From: Acinetobacter pittii
GTDB taxonomy: Bacteria > Pseudomonadota > Gammaproteobacteria > Pseudomonadales > Moraxellaceae
Direction: 5' to 3'
DNA: 64,000 nucleotides
NCBI RefSeq assembly: GCF_034067285.1
Contig: NZ_CP139286.1
Span: forward strand, 1,302,001 to 1,366,000
The notes under the pieces are model-generated. The model was not told where the DNA came from and searched no databases. It worked only from the letters and a program-made list of their open reading frames with translations. The translations under genes and the position numbers were made by a program. Shown piece by piece: positions 54,388-62,211 of the stretch. The first letter of the stretch is position 1. Every line of letters begins with the position of its first letter.

Positions 54388-55800
54388 TTAGGAAACTTTA
54401 TGTTGTTCTATGATTTCCACTAATTTTTCACATGACTGATTTACTTTTGATATAGGTGTGGTTGCAACACCTAACATTAAACCTGAAACAACATTTTTAG
54501 GGTCTTGATACCAGAGTGATAATGGAACAGGAGCCAGATTAAAAGCTAATGCTTCACGAGCAATTTTTTGATCAGATAAAGAACAAGGTAAGTCAATAAG
54601 AACTGATAAACCTGCGGTAGAAGTTTGTAGATTAAATTGGTTTAAACACTTTATTAATTCATCTCGCTGAGCGCTATAAGTTCTTTTTGTCCGTCTTAAA
54701 TGTCTTAAAAAATGACCTTCATGCATAAACTCTTGAATCGAAAGTTGTAAAGATGGAGAGGGAGCGGGTACTAAAGTGGCTGTAGTTTCTGCAAAGTCAT
54801 TAATCATATGAAAAGGCACAACTGCAAAACCAATCCGTAATTTGGGGCTGATTGTTTTACTAAAGCTTCCTAAGTGAATCACTCTTCCTGTCGTATCTAA
54901 TGAAAATAAAGCAGGTGCTGCTCGGCCATCTAATTGTAATTCTCCTAAATAATCATCTTCAATAATCCAGCTTTTGTTTTGGTTAGCCCAATCTAGTAGC
55001 TTTAATCGTCTAGTTAAAGAAAGGGACATCCCTAAAGGTGCTTGCTGTCCGGGCGTAACTAATGCAAGAGAAGCATGGGGTGCATTTTTTATTGCGAACT
55101 CTACGTCGATCCCATCTTGATCGACGGGAATTGGGCATAACTCCATTCTTCCTACTTCAAGGGCATGCTTAGAAAAAGGAAAACCGGGATCTTCAACCCA
55201 AGCTTTTTTTCCTGCTAATCCTAAAACATGTAATGTAAGACCAAGCCCACCCGAAAAACCTGAAGTAATAAATACTTGATCAGGAGTACATTGAATTCCT
55301 CTCGATAAAGCTAAATAAGCAGCAATTTCTCGGCGAAGAGCATATTCTCCTCGCGGGTCAGGATAATTGGGCCAACCACTCGATTCATTACGTACAGATC
55401 TAGATCTGATTTTTGCAAATAATTTTGCAGGAAAAATTTCCTTTGCGGGAATACCTAATTGAAAAATCCCCTGCACAGATGTCATATCTAAGTACATCTG
55501 TGTAAACGAACTATTTTTATGACTATCTTGAGTAGAGGGTAATTTAACTGTTTGGTAGGCAACACGTGTACCTTGTGATCTAGAAGCAATAATAAATTGA
55601 CCATCGGCAAGTCTTTCATAGGCAACTTTTACAGTACCTCTAGAAACGCCAAGTTGACTAGCCAAATCTATCCATGACGGTAAACGATCACCTTGTTGTA
55701 GAGTTCCAGAAATAATGGCTTGTTCAATCCCAAGGCGTATTTGTTCTGCTAAGGGGGTCTTTAATTGGCGATCTAATTTAATTTTGAGCTGTTGGTACAT
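54388..55800 (-). CDS. MocR/PdxR-type regulator (GntR HTH plus aminotransferase fold)
   Basis: The 470-residue protein fuses an N-terminal GntR winged helix (about 10-75: PLAEQIRLGIEQAIISGTL, LASQLGVSRGTVKVAYERL) to a fold-type-I aminotransferase domain. The PLP lysine is in HLGSFSKTISPKLRIGF (about 310). Such proteins sense PLP or an amino acid and activate or repress a divergent target. Here the divergent genes are the cupin and AhpD-like genes, with GGTACA-type direct repeats covering its own start codon. Confidence 0.9.
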   Translation of the reverse strand: MYQQLKIKLDRQLKTPLAEQIRLGIEQAIISGTLQQGDRLPSWIDLASQLGVSRGTVKVAYERLADGQFIIASRSQGTRVAYQTVKLPSTQDSHKNSSFTQMYLDMTSVQGIFQLGIPAKEIFPAKLFAKIRSRSVRNESSGWPNYPDPRGEYALRREIAAYLALSRGIQCTPDQVFITSGFSGGLGLTLHVLGLAGKKAWVEDPGFPFSKHALEVGRMELCPIPVDQDGIDVEFAIKNAPHASLALVTPGQQAPLGMSLSLTRRLKLLDWANQNKSWIIEDDYLGELQLDGRAAPALFSLDTTGRVIHLGSFSKTISPKLRIGFAVVPFHMINDFAETTATLVPAPSPSLQLSIQEFMHEGHFLRHLRRTKRTYSAQRDELIKCLNQFNLQTSTAGLSVLIDLPCSLSDQKIAREALAFNLAPVPLSLWYQDPKNVVSGLMLGVATTPISKVNQSCEKLVEIIEQHKVS

Positions 55801-55834
55801 GCGTGGTACAGCCTTTTAGTACATTTTTGGTTCA
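55794..55834. promoter_or_regulatory. GGTACA direct repeats, candidate MocR operator
   Basis: GGTACA (55794), GGTACA (55805), AGTACA (55818) and GGTTCA (55829) lie in the same orientation with spacings 11, 13 and 11. The array covers the regulator's start codon and the divergent promoter. MocR-family proteins are known to bind direct repeats. Confidence 0.55.
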
Positions 55835-55899
55835 TGAATTTATACTACGGATCTATAAAATAAAAACAACTCCCTAACTTTGTGTAGGTTTAATTTGAA

Positions 55900-56316
55900 A
55901 TGGAAATGATCAAAAAAAGATTCTTTTTAAGTTTAGGTCTAATGCTTGTGAGTATTACACCCTCTATGGCACATGAATTAGTTGAAAAAGTTACACCTAA
56001 TTTTGAACACACAATTCCTAATATACCGGGCAAATCTCTTATTGCTTTAGAAGTTGATTATCCACCAGGCGGGGCTTCAATTCCTCACACTCATGCGAAG
56101 TCATCTTTTATATATGCATATGTAGTGGAAGGCAGCATTGAGTCTAAGGTGAATAATGAGAAGCCGAAAATTTATCAGGCTGGTCAGAGCTGGTTTGAAG
56201 AACCAGGAGCGGTTCATTCTATTAGTCGTAATGTAAGTAAGACTAAACCAGCAAAGTTATTAGCAGTATTTGTTGTCGATACTGACGATAAAGAATTAGT
56301 TACCCCAGTAAAATAG
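55900..56316 (+). CDS. Exported cupin-domain protein
   Basis: A 138-residue protein with a signal peptide (cut after SMAH, about residue 25) and a single cupin domain. Metal-ligand motif 1 is PPGGASIPHTHAKSSFIYAYVVEG (about 51-74) and motif 2 QAGQSWFEEPGAVHSISRN. The His/Glu pattern suits a small periplasmic metal-cupin, perhaps a quercetinase-like or sensor protein. An in-frame ATG at 55906 is equally possible. It is co-transcribed with the AhpD-like gene (about 20 bases apart) under probable control of the divergent MocR regulator. Confidence 0.85.
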   Translation: MEMIKKRFFLSLGLMLVSITPSMAHELVEKVTPNFEHTIPNIPGKSLIALEVDYPPGGASIPHTHAKSSFIYAYVVEGSIESKVNNEKPKIYQAGQSWFEEPGAVHSISRNVSKTKPAKLLAVFVVDTDDKELVTPVK

Positions 56317-56336
56317 AAAGTGAATAGGTGTCTATT

Positions 56337-56786
56337 ATGGTTCAACGTATTGATTATAATCAGGTCGCTCCAGCAGGGGTTAAAGCTCTAGGTGGTGTCT
56401 ATAGCTATGTCATGCAAAGCGGTTTACCAACAGACTTAGTTGAATTGGTTTATCTACGGATATCGCAGATTAATAACTGTGCATATTGTTTGGATATGCA
56501 TACCAGAGACTTAATCAAGAAAGGGGTAGCAATTGAGAAACTTGCTTTAGTTCAAGCTTGGCAAGAGGGTGGTCATCTCTTTGATGAAAGAGAAAGAGCA
56601 GCTTTAGCTTGGGCAGAGTCAGTAACTAAAGTGTCTACGACTGGTGTACCTGACGATGTTTATCAACTTGCTCATTCTGTATTTGAGGAAAAAGAACTGG
56701 TTGATTTGACGATAGCGATTAGTTTGATGAATGCATATAACCGTATGGCGATTAGTTTTAGAAATACTCCACAAGCTGCAAAGTAA
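56337..56786 (+). CDS. Carboxymuconolactone decarboxylase/AhpD-like protein
   Basis: A 149-residue AhpD-fold protein. The catalytic CxxC plus His motif is NNCAYCLDMHTRDL (about residues 46-59). The family's helical bundle and the AWAESVTKV and LVDLTIAISLMNAYNRMAISF segments are present. Such proteins act as alkylhydroperoxidases or decarboxylases. The thiol motif favours the first. A GTG at 56328 lies in frame, but ATG 56337 with AGG 9 bases upstream is preferred. It follows the cupin gene in one operon. Confidence 0.88.
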   Translation: MVQRIDYNQVAPAGVKALGGVYSYVMQSGLPTDLVELVYLRISQINNCAYCLDMHTRDLIKKGVAIEKLALVQAWQEGGHLFDERERAALAWAESVTKVSTTGVPDDVYQLAHSVFEEKELVDLTIAISLMNAYNRMAISFRNTPQAAK

Positions 56787-56792
56787 AATTTA

Positions 56793-56815
56793 AAAAGCCC
56801 TCCTAAGAGGGCTTT
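56793..56815. terminator. Bidirectional terminator after AhpD-like gene
   Basis: AAAGCCCTC/GAGGGCTTT around CTAA between convergent genes. Confidence 0.8.
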
Positions 56816-56819
56816 GAAT

Positions 56820-57260
56820 CTACCTAAAAGTAGGTTTTTCTAAAATTTTATAGACTTTTTCTTTATAGGCATCATTAGAAATCACACCTTTATCTCGCTG
56901 TTGTTTGAGCGATCTAAATTGTTGGCCACGAATTTCTCTTTGAATACCCACATTATCATGATGTCTAATGTAATAAAGACTACGCTCATGATCACTCATA
57001 TTTACTGTGTCATCAGTAAAAGAGGAAGGTCTCGTTTCATTTTCTTGATATTGTTTTGCAATTTCAAAAAAATCTACATTTTGTTGTTCACTCAGCTTTT
57101 GATCTTGAGAGTTTGCGTTCACTTCAAGCATGCTTTTATGCTGATTAAATTTAGGGCGGTTATATTCTTGTTTCGTTTGAAATGTGTTTGTTTCAGCAAA
57201 TGCGGAAGAAGAAAAAAGCCCAATATTTAAAAATAAAAAAGTTAATAAAAATCTATTCAT
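56820..57260 (-). CDS. Exported hypothetical protein, 146 aa
   Basis: The product starts MNRFLLTFLFLNIGLFSSSAFAE, a classic signal peptide (cut after AFA, about residue 22). The mature part is hydrophilic and Gln/Asn-rich (HKSMLEVNANSQDQKLSEQQ), with a C-terminal region NMSDHERSLYYIRHHDNVGI and ISNDAYKEKVYKILEKP that resembles a short SHOCT-like helix hairpin. I do not recognise a family. The in-frame start at 57308 adds 16 residues and breaks the signal peptide, so I used 57260 (AAAGAA just before it). Confidence 0.7.
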   Translation of the reverse strand: MNRFLLTFLFLNIGLFSSSAFAETNTFQTKQEYNRPKFNQHKSMLEVNANSQDQKLSEQQNVDFFEIAKQYQENETRPSSFTDDTVNMSDHERSLYYIRHHDNVGIQREIRGQQFRSLKQQRDKGVISNDAYKEKVYKILEKPTFR

Positions 57261-57613
57261 TTCTTTGGAAGTCCAATTGAAATTGAGTAAATCACTGTAT
57301 TGTAACATTAAAATTTGGAATTTTGGGGCCGTTTTTTAGACCAGATGATCAATTGGTAAATAACCAAGGGATATATAGTGCTGTATATGAAGCTCTATTG
57401 ATGACTTCAGATAAATATTAAGATTTAAATTAAAAAAATGTTCAATTCAAAGCACCTGTCTATTATCTAATTTAATATTTATCTATCAATAATTTATTAT
57501 TTATCAAAAGGCTTGTAAGTACTTAATTATTAAGTAAATCTAAACTATTCTGATGTGACAATCGTTATTTAATTTGCTAGATTGTTTGGTTTTTATAAAA
57601 GTGGGCGGAATTT
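57261..57613. other. AT-rich intergenic region
   Basis: About 350 bases between divergent small-protein genes. I see no further ORF, RNA or operator with support. Confidence 0.5.
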
Positions 57614-57838
57614 ATGAAGACATTTTTAATTATTTCTTTATTGGGTTTTGGGCTAGTTGGTTGTGCCTCATCAACATATAATTCTCAAGAAAATTATTTA
57701 AATAAACCTCCAGTTGTTCCAGTCAATAAAGCATTTAGTAGTTTTAAAACACCAGATCATGGACTTTTTACTGATCAAGATATCTATAATATGCCGGAAA
57801 ATTCCAATATGAATTTCCGTTATGAAATTGCTTTTTAA
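57614..57838 (+). CDS. Small lipoprotein, 74 aa
   Basis: A lipoprotein signal MKTFLIISLLGFGLVGC with the lipobox Cys at residue 17, followed by about 57 hydrophilic residues (SSTYNSQENYLNKPPVVPVNK and FTDQDIYNMPENSNMNF). GGCGG lies about 8 bases before the ATG. Family and role are unrecognised. It is the first of two lipoprotein genes separated by a GC-rich hairpin. Confidence 0.7.
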   Translation: MKTFLIISLLGFGLVGCASSTYNSQENYLNKPPVVPVNKAFSSFKTPDHGLFTDQDIYNMPENSNMNFRYEIAF

Positions 57839-57870
57839 AGCAAACCAATTAGTAAATTAACAAAAGGATG

Positions 57871-57896
57871 AGCAAAGGTGGCTTAACACCTTTGCT
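57871..57896 (+). terminator. Hairpin between two lipoprotein genes
   Basis: AGCAAAGGTG/CACCTTTGCT stem with a 6-base loop, but no T run. Termination is uncertain. Confidence 0.45.
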
Positions 57897-57987
57897 GACT
57901 CAACGTAATCAATAATCGATATCACCTTTAGGTAGTTTTTTAAATTTTAAACTGTTAAATTTTAATGATTGAAAAAAGGTACTTTAT

Positions 57988-58362
57988 ATGAAAATTTTTA
58001 CTATTATTGCTTCTTTATTTTTGTTAGTTGGGTGTAATACAGGTCATAAACAAACTACTCCTGTTCAAGTGACTGATACTAAAATTACCTCAGAAGCTGA
58101 GAAATATAAAAAACAATATCAAAAGAAAATTTATAAAATATGGGATATTCCAAAGTCTTCTACAGGCATGAGTGCAAGTGTAAAAGTCTTTTTAACGGAT
58201 AGTGGTGAAATTGAGCAAATTATCTTTTTAGATAAAGAAGAGCAAAAATTTAAAACAAGTATTGAAAAAGCGATATGGCGTGCAAGTCCATTTGTTTTAC
58301 CCTCTAATCCTGAGGCAAGAAAGCAAGCAAGAAAATTCAATATGAAATTTCAAGCAAAATAA
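57988..58362 (+). CDS. Lipoprotein with TonB/TolA C-terminal-like domain
   Basis: A 124-residue protein with a lipobox Cys at residue 16 (LFLLVGC). From residue 40 it reads KKQYQKKIYKIWDIPKS, then VKVFLTDSGEIEQIIFL, AIWRASPFVLPSNPEAR and FNMKFQAK. The order (amphipathic helix with IW, central beta-strands around GxI, A-x-ASP-LP, final beta strand) is that of the TolA/TonB C-terminal domain, normally tethered by a TM helix, here by a lipid anchor. It could bind an outer-membrane receptor or the Tol-Pal system. Confidence 0.65.
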   Translation: MKIFTIIASLFLLVGCNTGHKQTTPVQVTDTKITSEAEKYKKQYQKKIYKIWDIPKSSTGMSASVKVFLTDSGEIEQIIFLDKEEQKFKTSIEKAIWRASPFVLPSNPEARKQARKFNMKFQAK

Positions 58363-58654
58363 GTCAGTTATGTTTAAACACTGAGAGCAATTTATAATTT
58401 TTAAGGGAAATTAAATTTGCTCTTTGGTTATTTATAGCTTTGATATATTAGGTTTTAGCTGCGTTGAAGTGATCTTTAAGAGCTAAATTCAACTTCAAAA
58501 GTAGCAAGCTAACATTTCAGTGTAGTTAGAAAATAAGACATATTATTTATAAATTAAAAAAATATAAAAATTAATTACATTACTATCAAAAGGTAACATA
58601 AAGAAAACTTTAAAAGAGTAAAAATCATTATAAAAAATAAGTGAATTTATAAAA

Positions 58655-58939
58655 ATGTCTAGAAAATATATGAGTGAAGTAATGAAATCTCATAGCGAGA
58701 GTAAAGCTACTAAAGTCGTAGCGTGGTGCATAATTTTATTCGGAATTGTTTTAGGAATAGCCTTTATTTTGTCATATGGGCAAGTTGAAACAAGAAATGA
58801 TAATTTAGACATTATTCAAGTATGGTCTACAGAAATGATTACCATAGGTCTTTTTATTATATTTAATGGACTGTTGTTTGGTTATTTACTTCTAAAAATT
58901 AGTAGTATTTTGAATCATCTAGAAAATAATAAAAATTAA
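58655..58939 (+). CDS. Small membrane protein, 94 aa
   Basis: Two strongly hydrophobic helices (about residues 21-42 VVAWCIILFGIVLGIAFIL and 63-82 MITIGLFIIFNGLLFGYLLL) with an intervening acidic loop and a short polar N-terminus. I do not recognise the family. It lies in an AT-rich region with weak translation signals (no good Shine-Dalgarno). The 290 bases before it show no other feature. Confidence 0.6.
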   Translation: MSRKYMSEVMKSHSESKATKVVAWCIILFGIVLGIAFILSYGQVETRNDNLDIIQVWSTEMITIGLFIIFNGLLFGYLLLKISSILNHLENNKN

Positions 58940-59194
58940 AAAATTTTATTGAGCAAAAATTATTAATAATTTATAGCAAAGATTGAAAGTAAATTTTTCA
59001 AAAAAGACTTTTTATATGGGAATTAATGTGATTTATTTTGCATTTTAGTGTTTAAAGTGTGATTGATTTTAATGTTAACTTGCAAAGTACCTATACTTTT
59101 TACATTAGGTTTATGAGTTTTACCCTATATTACATAAAAAAATTATAGATTAAAAAAGTATATGAATATACTCATAAGAAGATAGGAGGTTATG

Positions 59195-59653
59195 ATGCCA
59201 AAATATCTAGCTATAGCGGATAAGGTTTATAAAAAAATTAAAAATGACAACTTGTTTTCTGATGACATGATAGAGAACTTAAATTGTTTGGTCGGTCTAA
59301 TTCGTAATACCATAAAAGGGACTGAATTTAAATTAAAGTATAACTTTATTAATTTTGAAGACTGCTTAACCAAACCTACTGAGCAATGCTCAGTAAAAAT
59401 TGATTTTAGTCTTATACCTAAATTTGAAAATGAAGGGGAATTTATTTTATGGTTAGCGGGATTTATTGAAAGGATCACTGAGGGTGGAAAACCTAAATTT
59501 CCGCCAATTTCACAGTTAGTGCCTCAAGGTTTTAGTCTGGGAAATGAAAGTATTCCAGTAACCACTTTACCTGAAAAAGAAGAAAATGCAGAAATGATTG
59601 TTAATTATTTTAAATCAGATGATTATCTTAAAAATAATAAATTGCCCTCTTAA
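59195..59653 (+). CDS. Hypothetical protein, 152 aa
   Basis: AGGAGG (59184-59189) sits 5 bases before ATG 59195, a very strong ribosome-binding site, so I chose this over the overlapping ATG at 59192. The product is cytoplasmic, with KVYKKIKNDNLFSDDMI and FKLKYNFINFEDCLTKP, and no domain I recognise. The AT-rich codons resemble those of accessory genes. A terminator follows at 59670. Confidence 0.7.
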   Translation: MPKYLAIADKVYKKIKNDNLFSDDMIENLNCLVGLIRNTIKGTEFKLKYNFINFEDCLTKPTEQCSVKIDFSLIPKFENEGEFILWLAGFIERITEGGKPKFPPISQLVPQGFSLGNESIPVTTLPEKEENAEMIVNYFKSDDYLKNNKLPS

Positions 59654-59669
59654 AATGTATAAGATTTAT

Positions 59670-59694
59670 AAACCGCCTTTTATGGCGGTTTTTT
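59670..59694 (+). terminator. Terminator after the 152-aa gene
   Basis: AAACCGCC/GGCGGTTT stem with a 6-base loop and a T run, 17 bases after the stop. Confidence 0.88.
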
Positions 59695-59805
59695 AGCAAA
59701 TGTATCTTAAAGTGTCTGTTACACAAATGGTGAATGTTTAGGATTGAATGTATCTTTCAATTATTTAAGCATGGAATAACACAAGTTAAGTAAAGGATAA
59801 ATCTC

Positions 59806-60006
59806 ATGATTGATGAAGAAAAACCCTTAAATTTTGACGATGATGAAGAACCTCTTGATTTTGCAGATGAAGAATTTATCGATGATAAAAAAGAGGATGA
59901 GTTATATAACACTATTACCAAAGATGGCTCTAGTGTAGATCCGGCCGATGATGGTGAGCGGCATATTCGCCCTGAAGATGGTGATCCGATAGAAGTTGAA
60001 GAGTAA
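59806..60006 (+). CDS. Small, very acidic hypothetical protein
   Basis: Of its 66 residues, 28 are Asp or Glu (42%), with acidic runs such as FDDDEEPLDFADEEFIDDKKEDE and an end DPIEVEE. It has no signal peptide and no membrane segment. The translation start has AAGGA about 10 bases upstream. I do not recognise a family. The charge density resembles DNA-mimic or nucleic-acid-competitor proteins, but this is only a resemblance. A hairpin with a T-rich tail follows. Confidence 0.65.
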   Translation: MIDEEKPLNFDDDEEPLDFADEEFIDDKKEDELYNTITKDGSSVDPADDGERHIRPEDGDPIEVEE

Positions 60007-60012
60007 TCCATA

Positions 60013-60045
60013 GCCCAATTCAATATTGGGCATTTTAATTTTTAG
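60013..60045 (+). terminator. Terminator after the acidic gene
   Basis: GCCCAAT/ATTGGGC stem with a TCA-type loop and a T-rich tail (CATTTTAATTTTT). Confidence 0.75.
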
Positions 60046-60186
60046 CATATTTGGTTGAACAAAAAAAATCTAAATGTTATTCAAAAATTATCATCAATGA
60101 CTTAAAAAAATGAGAGTTAAGCAATGAGTCTAGAGATATAAGGCTATATATTTATTAAATTCTTATTCTCAGCCAGAAGTAAAACT

Positions 60187-60696
60187 ATGAGTAATTATAT
60201 TTATAAATTTGCCAACAAAATCAAACATAACGTTGTACCACCAATTAATGACGTTTTGCTCGCTTTTAGAACTTTAAAAGGAATACCAGGTGGATTAACG
60301 TTATTGTCAAAAGTTGTTAGCCGCGTTGCTCCATATTTTCAAACGGTAAATCCGGTTATTCAAAAGCTAGATGCTGACATGTGCGAAGCTTTCATCAAAA
60401 AGAATAAATCAGTCGAAAATCACATAGGAACAGTTCACGTTATTGCCATATGTAATGGATTAGAATTTGTTATGGGTGTACTAACGGAAGCATCTATTCC
60501 TCAACATTTAAGATGGCTACCTAAAGGCATGACCGTAAATTATGTTGCCAAAGCCGATTCTGATATTAAAGTCGTCGCAACAATTGATGAAGAATGGAAA
60601 GTTGGCGATATACAAATAAAAGTAAATGCCTATAGAGCAGATGGACAGCCTGTAGTTCAAGGGTATATTACGCTTTGGGTTACAGAGAAAAAGTAA
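60187..60696 (+). CDS. DUF4442/hotdog-fold domain protein (thioesterase-like)
   Basis: A 169-residue protein with the hotdog pattern: an N-terminal helix, FIKKNKSVENHIGTVHVIAICNGLEFVMGVL (about 77-107, the helix and first strands), then beta strands KGMTVNYVAKADSDIKVVATI and IQIKVNAYRADGQPVVQGYITLWVTEKK. The DUF4442/PaaI-type group contains acyl-CoA thioesterases. No catalytic residue can be assigned here. It is followed 16 bases later by a lysozyme gene, so the two form one transcript. Confidence 0.72.
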   Translation: MSNYIYKFANKIKHNVVPPINDVLLAFRTLKGIPGGLTLLSKVVSRVAPYFQTVNPVIQKLDADMCEAFIKKNKSVENHIGTVHVIAICNGLEFVMGVLTEASIPQHLRWLPKGMTVNYVAKADSDIKVVATIDEEWKVGDIQIKVNAYRADGQPVVQGYITLWVTEKK

Positions 60697-60712
60697 TATG
60701 ACAGAGGGTTAA

Positions 60713-61285
60713 ATGCAAAAAATATTGGATTATCTTCACAAATTTTTTACTGGTATGTCTCGGTCAAGTGATGCTAATAATAGTCTCATTGCTACAGCAA
60801 CTGATAACGGCACTGAAGAAGTTGGTTTCGCTGTTGATGAGATGTCTCTTAGTCAGGTCGGTATAAACCACATTTGTAATTTTGAAGGACTAAGACTCAG
60901 TGCTTATGATGATGGAGTAGGCGTGTGGAGTATCGGTTATGGTACAACAAGATATCCCAATGGTGTGAGCGTTCAAAAAGGTGACACATGTACCCTTGAG
61001 CAGGCCAAGGCTTATATGCAGCATGATTTAAAAATATTTGAACATGCCGTAAATAACGCTGTAAAAGTTCCTTTAACGCAAAATCAATTCGATGCATTAG
61101 TATCTCTAACCTACAACATTGGGACGGGTGCTTTTAAAAACTCGACCTTACTAAAAAAATTAAATTCAGGTGATTACAAAGAGGCTGCGAATCAGTTTGA
61201 TGTATGGGTAAACGCAGGAGGTAAGCGTTTACCGGGATTGGTGAGACGGCGTGCCATGGAAAAGAAATTATTTTCATCTCCATAG
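60713..61285 (+). CDS. Phage-type lysozyme (GH24, T4-lysozyme-like family)
   Basis: A 190-residue protein whose C-terminal 135 residues are a GH24 muramidase: FEGLRLSAYDDGVGVWSIGYGTT (catalytic Glu about 63, Asp about 70, Thr about 78) and QFDALVSLTYNIGTGAFKNSTLLKKLN. It cleaves the beta-1,4 bond of peptidoglycan. The first 50 residues are a polar extension with no signal-anchor-release or other export signal. It is co-transcribed with the hotdog gene, has no holin or spanin beside it, and ends before the convergent AhpD-like gene. Confidence 0.9.
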   Translation: MQKILDYLHKFFTGMSRSSDANNSLIATATDNGTEEVGFAVDEMSLSQVGINHICNFEGLRLSAYDDGVGVWSIGYGTTRYPNGVSVQKGDTCTLEQAKAYMQHDLKIFEHAVNNAVKVPLTQNQFDALVSLTYNIGTGAFKNSTLLKKLNSGDYKEAANQFDVWVNAGGKRLPGLVRRRAMEKKLFSSP

Positions 61286-61295
61286 CTTTAATGAA

Positions 61296-61712
61296 TTAAG
61301 CTTTATCCCCTAAGGTAATTCTAAGCCTGTTTAATGCTCCCATGAGTGAAATGCTAGTCGTTAACTCTACAATCTCTCTTTCACTGAAATACTCTGCTAA
61401 GTGAGCTTTTACAGTTTCAATTTTTTCAGATAAAAAAGTGACTGCTTCTGCAAGTTCGAGTGCAATCAGTTGTTTCTTAGAAAAGACATTCGAATATTTA
61501 TAGCCCGGAATTTTATCAATAACTTCTTGGCTCATACCCATGTCTCTTAATTCCTGTGCATGAAAAGCACAGCAGTAAGCACAGCCGTTAATTTGTGACA
61601 CATATAACTCAGCTAAAGCTATTAATTGTGGATCAATTCCAGAGCTTCGAATTGAGGCATGTGCAGAGTACAAATGATTAATCGTTTTTTTTGCAACTTC
61701 TTTATATTCCAT
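61296..61712 (-). CDS. AhpD-like alkylhydroperoxidase/carboxymuconolactone decarboxylase family protein
   Basis: The 138-residue product (MEYKEVAKKTINHLYSAHASI) has the AhpD thiol site NGCAYCCAFHAQELRDMG (CxxC then His, about residues 45-58) and the helices VELTTSISLMGALNRLRITL at the C-terminus. ATG 61712 is chosen. The ATG at 61727 adds five residues, and neither has a strong Shine-Dalgarno. It is divergent from an HxlR regulator with a palindromic operator between them, so redox or thiol-dependent induction is likely. Confidence 0.87.
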   Translation of the reverse strand: MEYKEVAKKTINHLYSAHASIRSSGIDPQLIALAELYVSQINGCAYCCAFHAQELRDMGMSQEVIDKIPGYKYSNVFSKKQLIALELAEAVTFLSEKIETVKAHLAEYFSEREIVELTTSISLMGALNRLRITLGDKA

Positions 61713-61790
61713 AATATAGGCCAGCATTTGCGTGATAAAAATCTATTATTTATCACTAGGTATAGATTGTAAATTAGGCACTATTTTGTT

Positions 61791-61817
61791 ATATAGGTAT
61801 ATTTTTTATACCTATAT
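61791..61817. promoter_or_regulatory. Perfect 11-bp palindrome, HxlR-type operator
   Basis: ATATAGGTATA (61791-61801), five T residues, then TATACCTATAT (61807-61817). It lies directly before the HxlR start at 61823 in a 110-base divergent region. A partial copy, TAGGTATAGA, is at 61757-61766. Confidence 0.7.
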
Positions 61818-61822
61818 CATCA

Positions 61823-62137
61823 ATGAAAGATAATATTTCTGGCTGTTCTGTAGAAGAAGCAATGACTGTATTGGGTGGTCGTTGGAGAATGTTAATTATT
61901 TCATTTCTCATCGAACGACCTATGCGTTTCAATGAGTTAAGACGTGCCATTCCTAATATTTCTCAAAGAATGTTAACTTTGGAATTGCGTTTTCTCGAAG
62001 AAGAAGGATTTATTAATAGGGAAGTTTTTGCGGAAGTTCCTGTTAAAGTTGAGTATTCTTTAACTGAAGATGGCAAGAAATTAAACGGCTTGGTTGAGGT
62101 GCTAAAAGAAGTAGGTACTTGGTTAAAAGCAAGATAG
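61823..62137 (+). CDS. HxlR-family transcriptional regulator
   Basis: A 104-residue winged-helix regulator. The HxlR pattern CSVEEAMTVLGGRWRMLIISFL (with a Cys near residue 8) is followed by RFNELRRAIPNISQRMLTLELRFLEEEGFI, the recognition helix and wing. Many family members sense electrophiles or oxidants through this N-terminal Cys. No Shine-Dalgarno precedes ATG 61823, because the operator palindrome occupies that space, so a leaderless transcript is possible. The partner gene is the divergent AhpD-like gene. Confidence 0.88.
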   Translation: MKDNISGCSVEEAMTVLGGRWRMLIISFLIERPMRFNELRRAIPNISQRMLTLELRFLEEEGFINREVFAEVPVKVEYSLTEDGKKLNGLVEVLKEVGTWLKAR

Positions 62138-62211
62138 TTCAGCTATTTTTAGATTATGACGCCAGAAGATGAAATTAAGTTAAAGAACAATATCTATAAA
62201 ATTTTAGGCAT

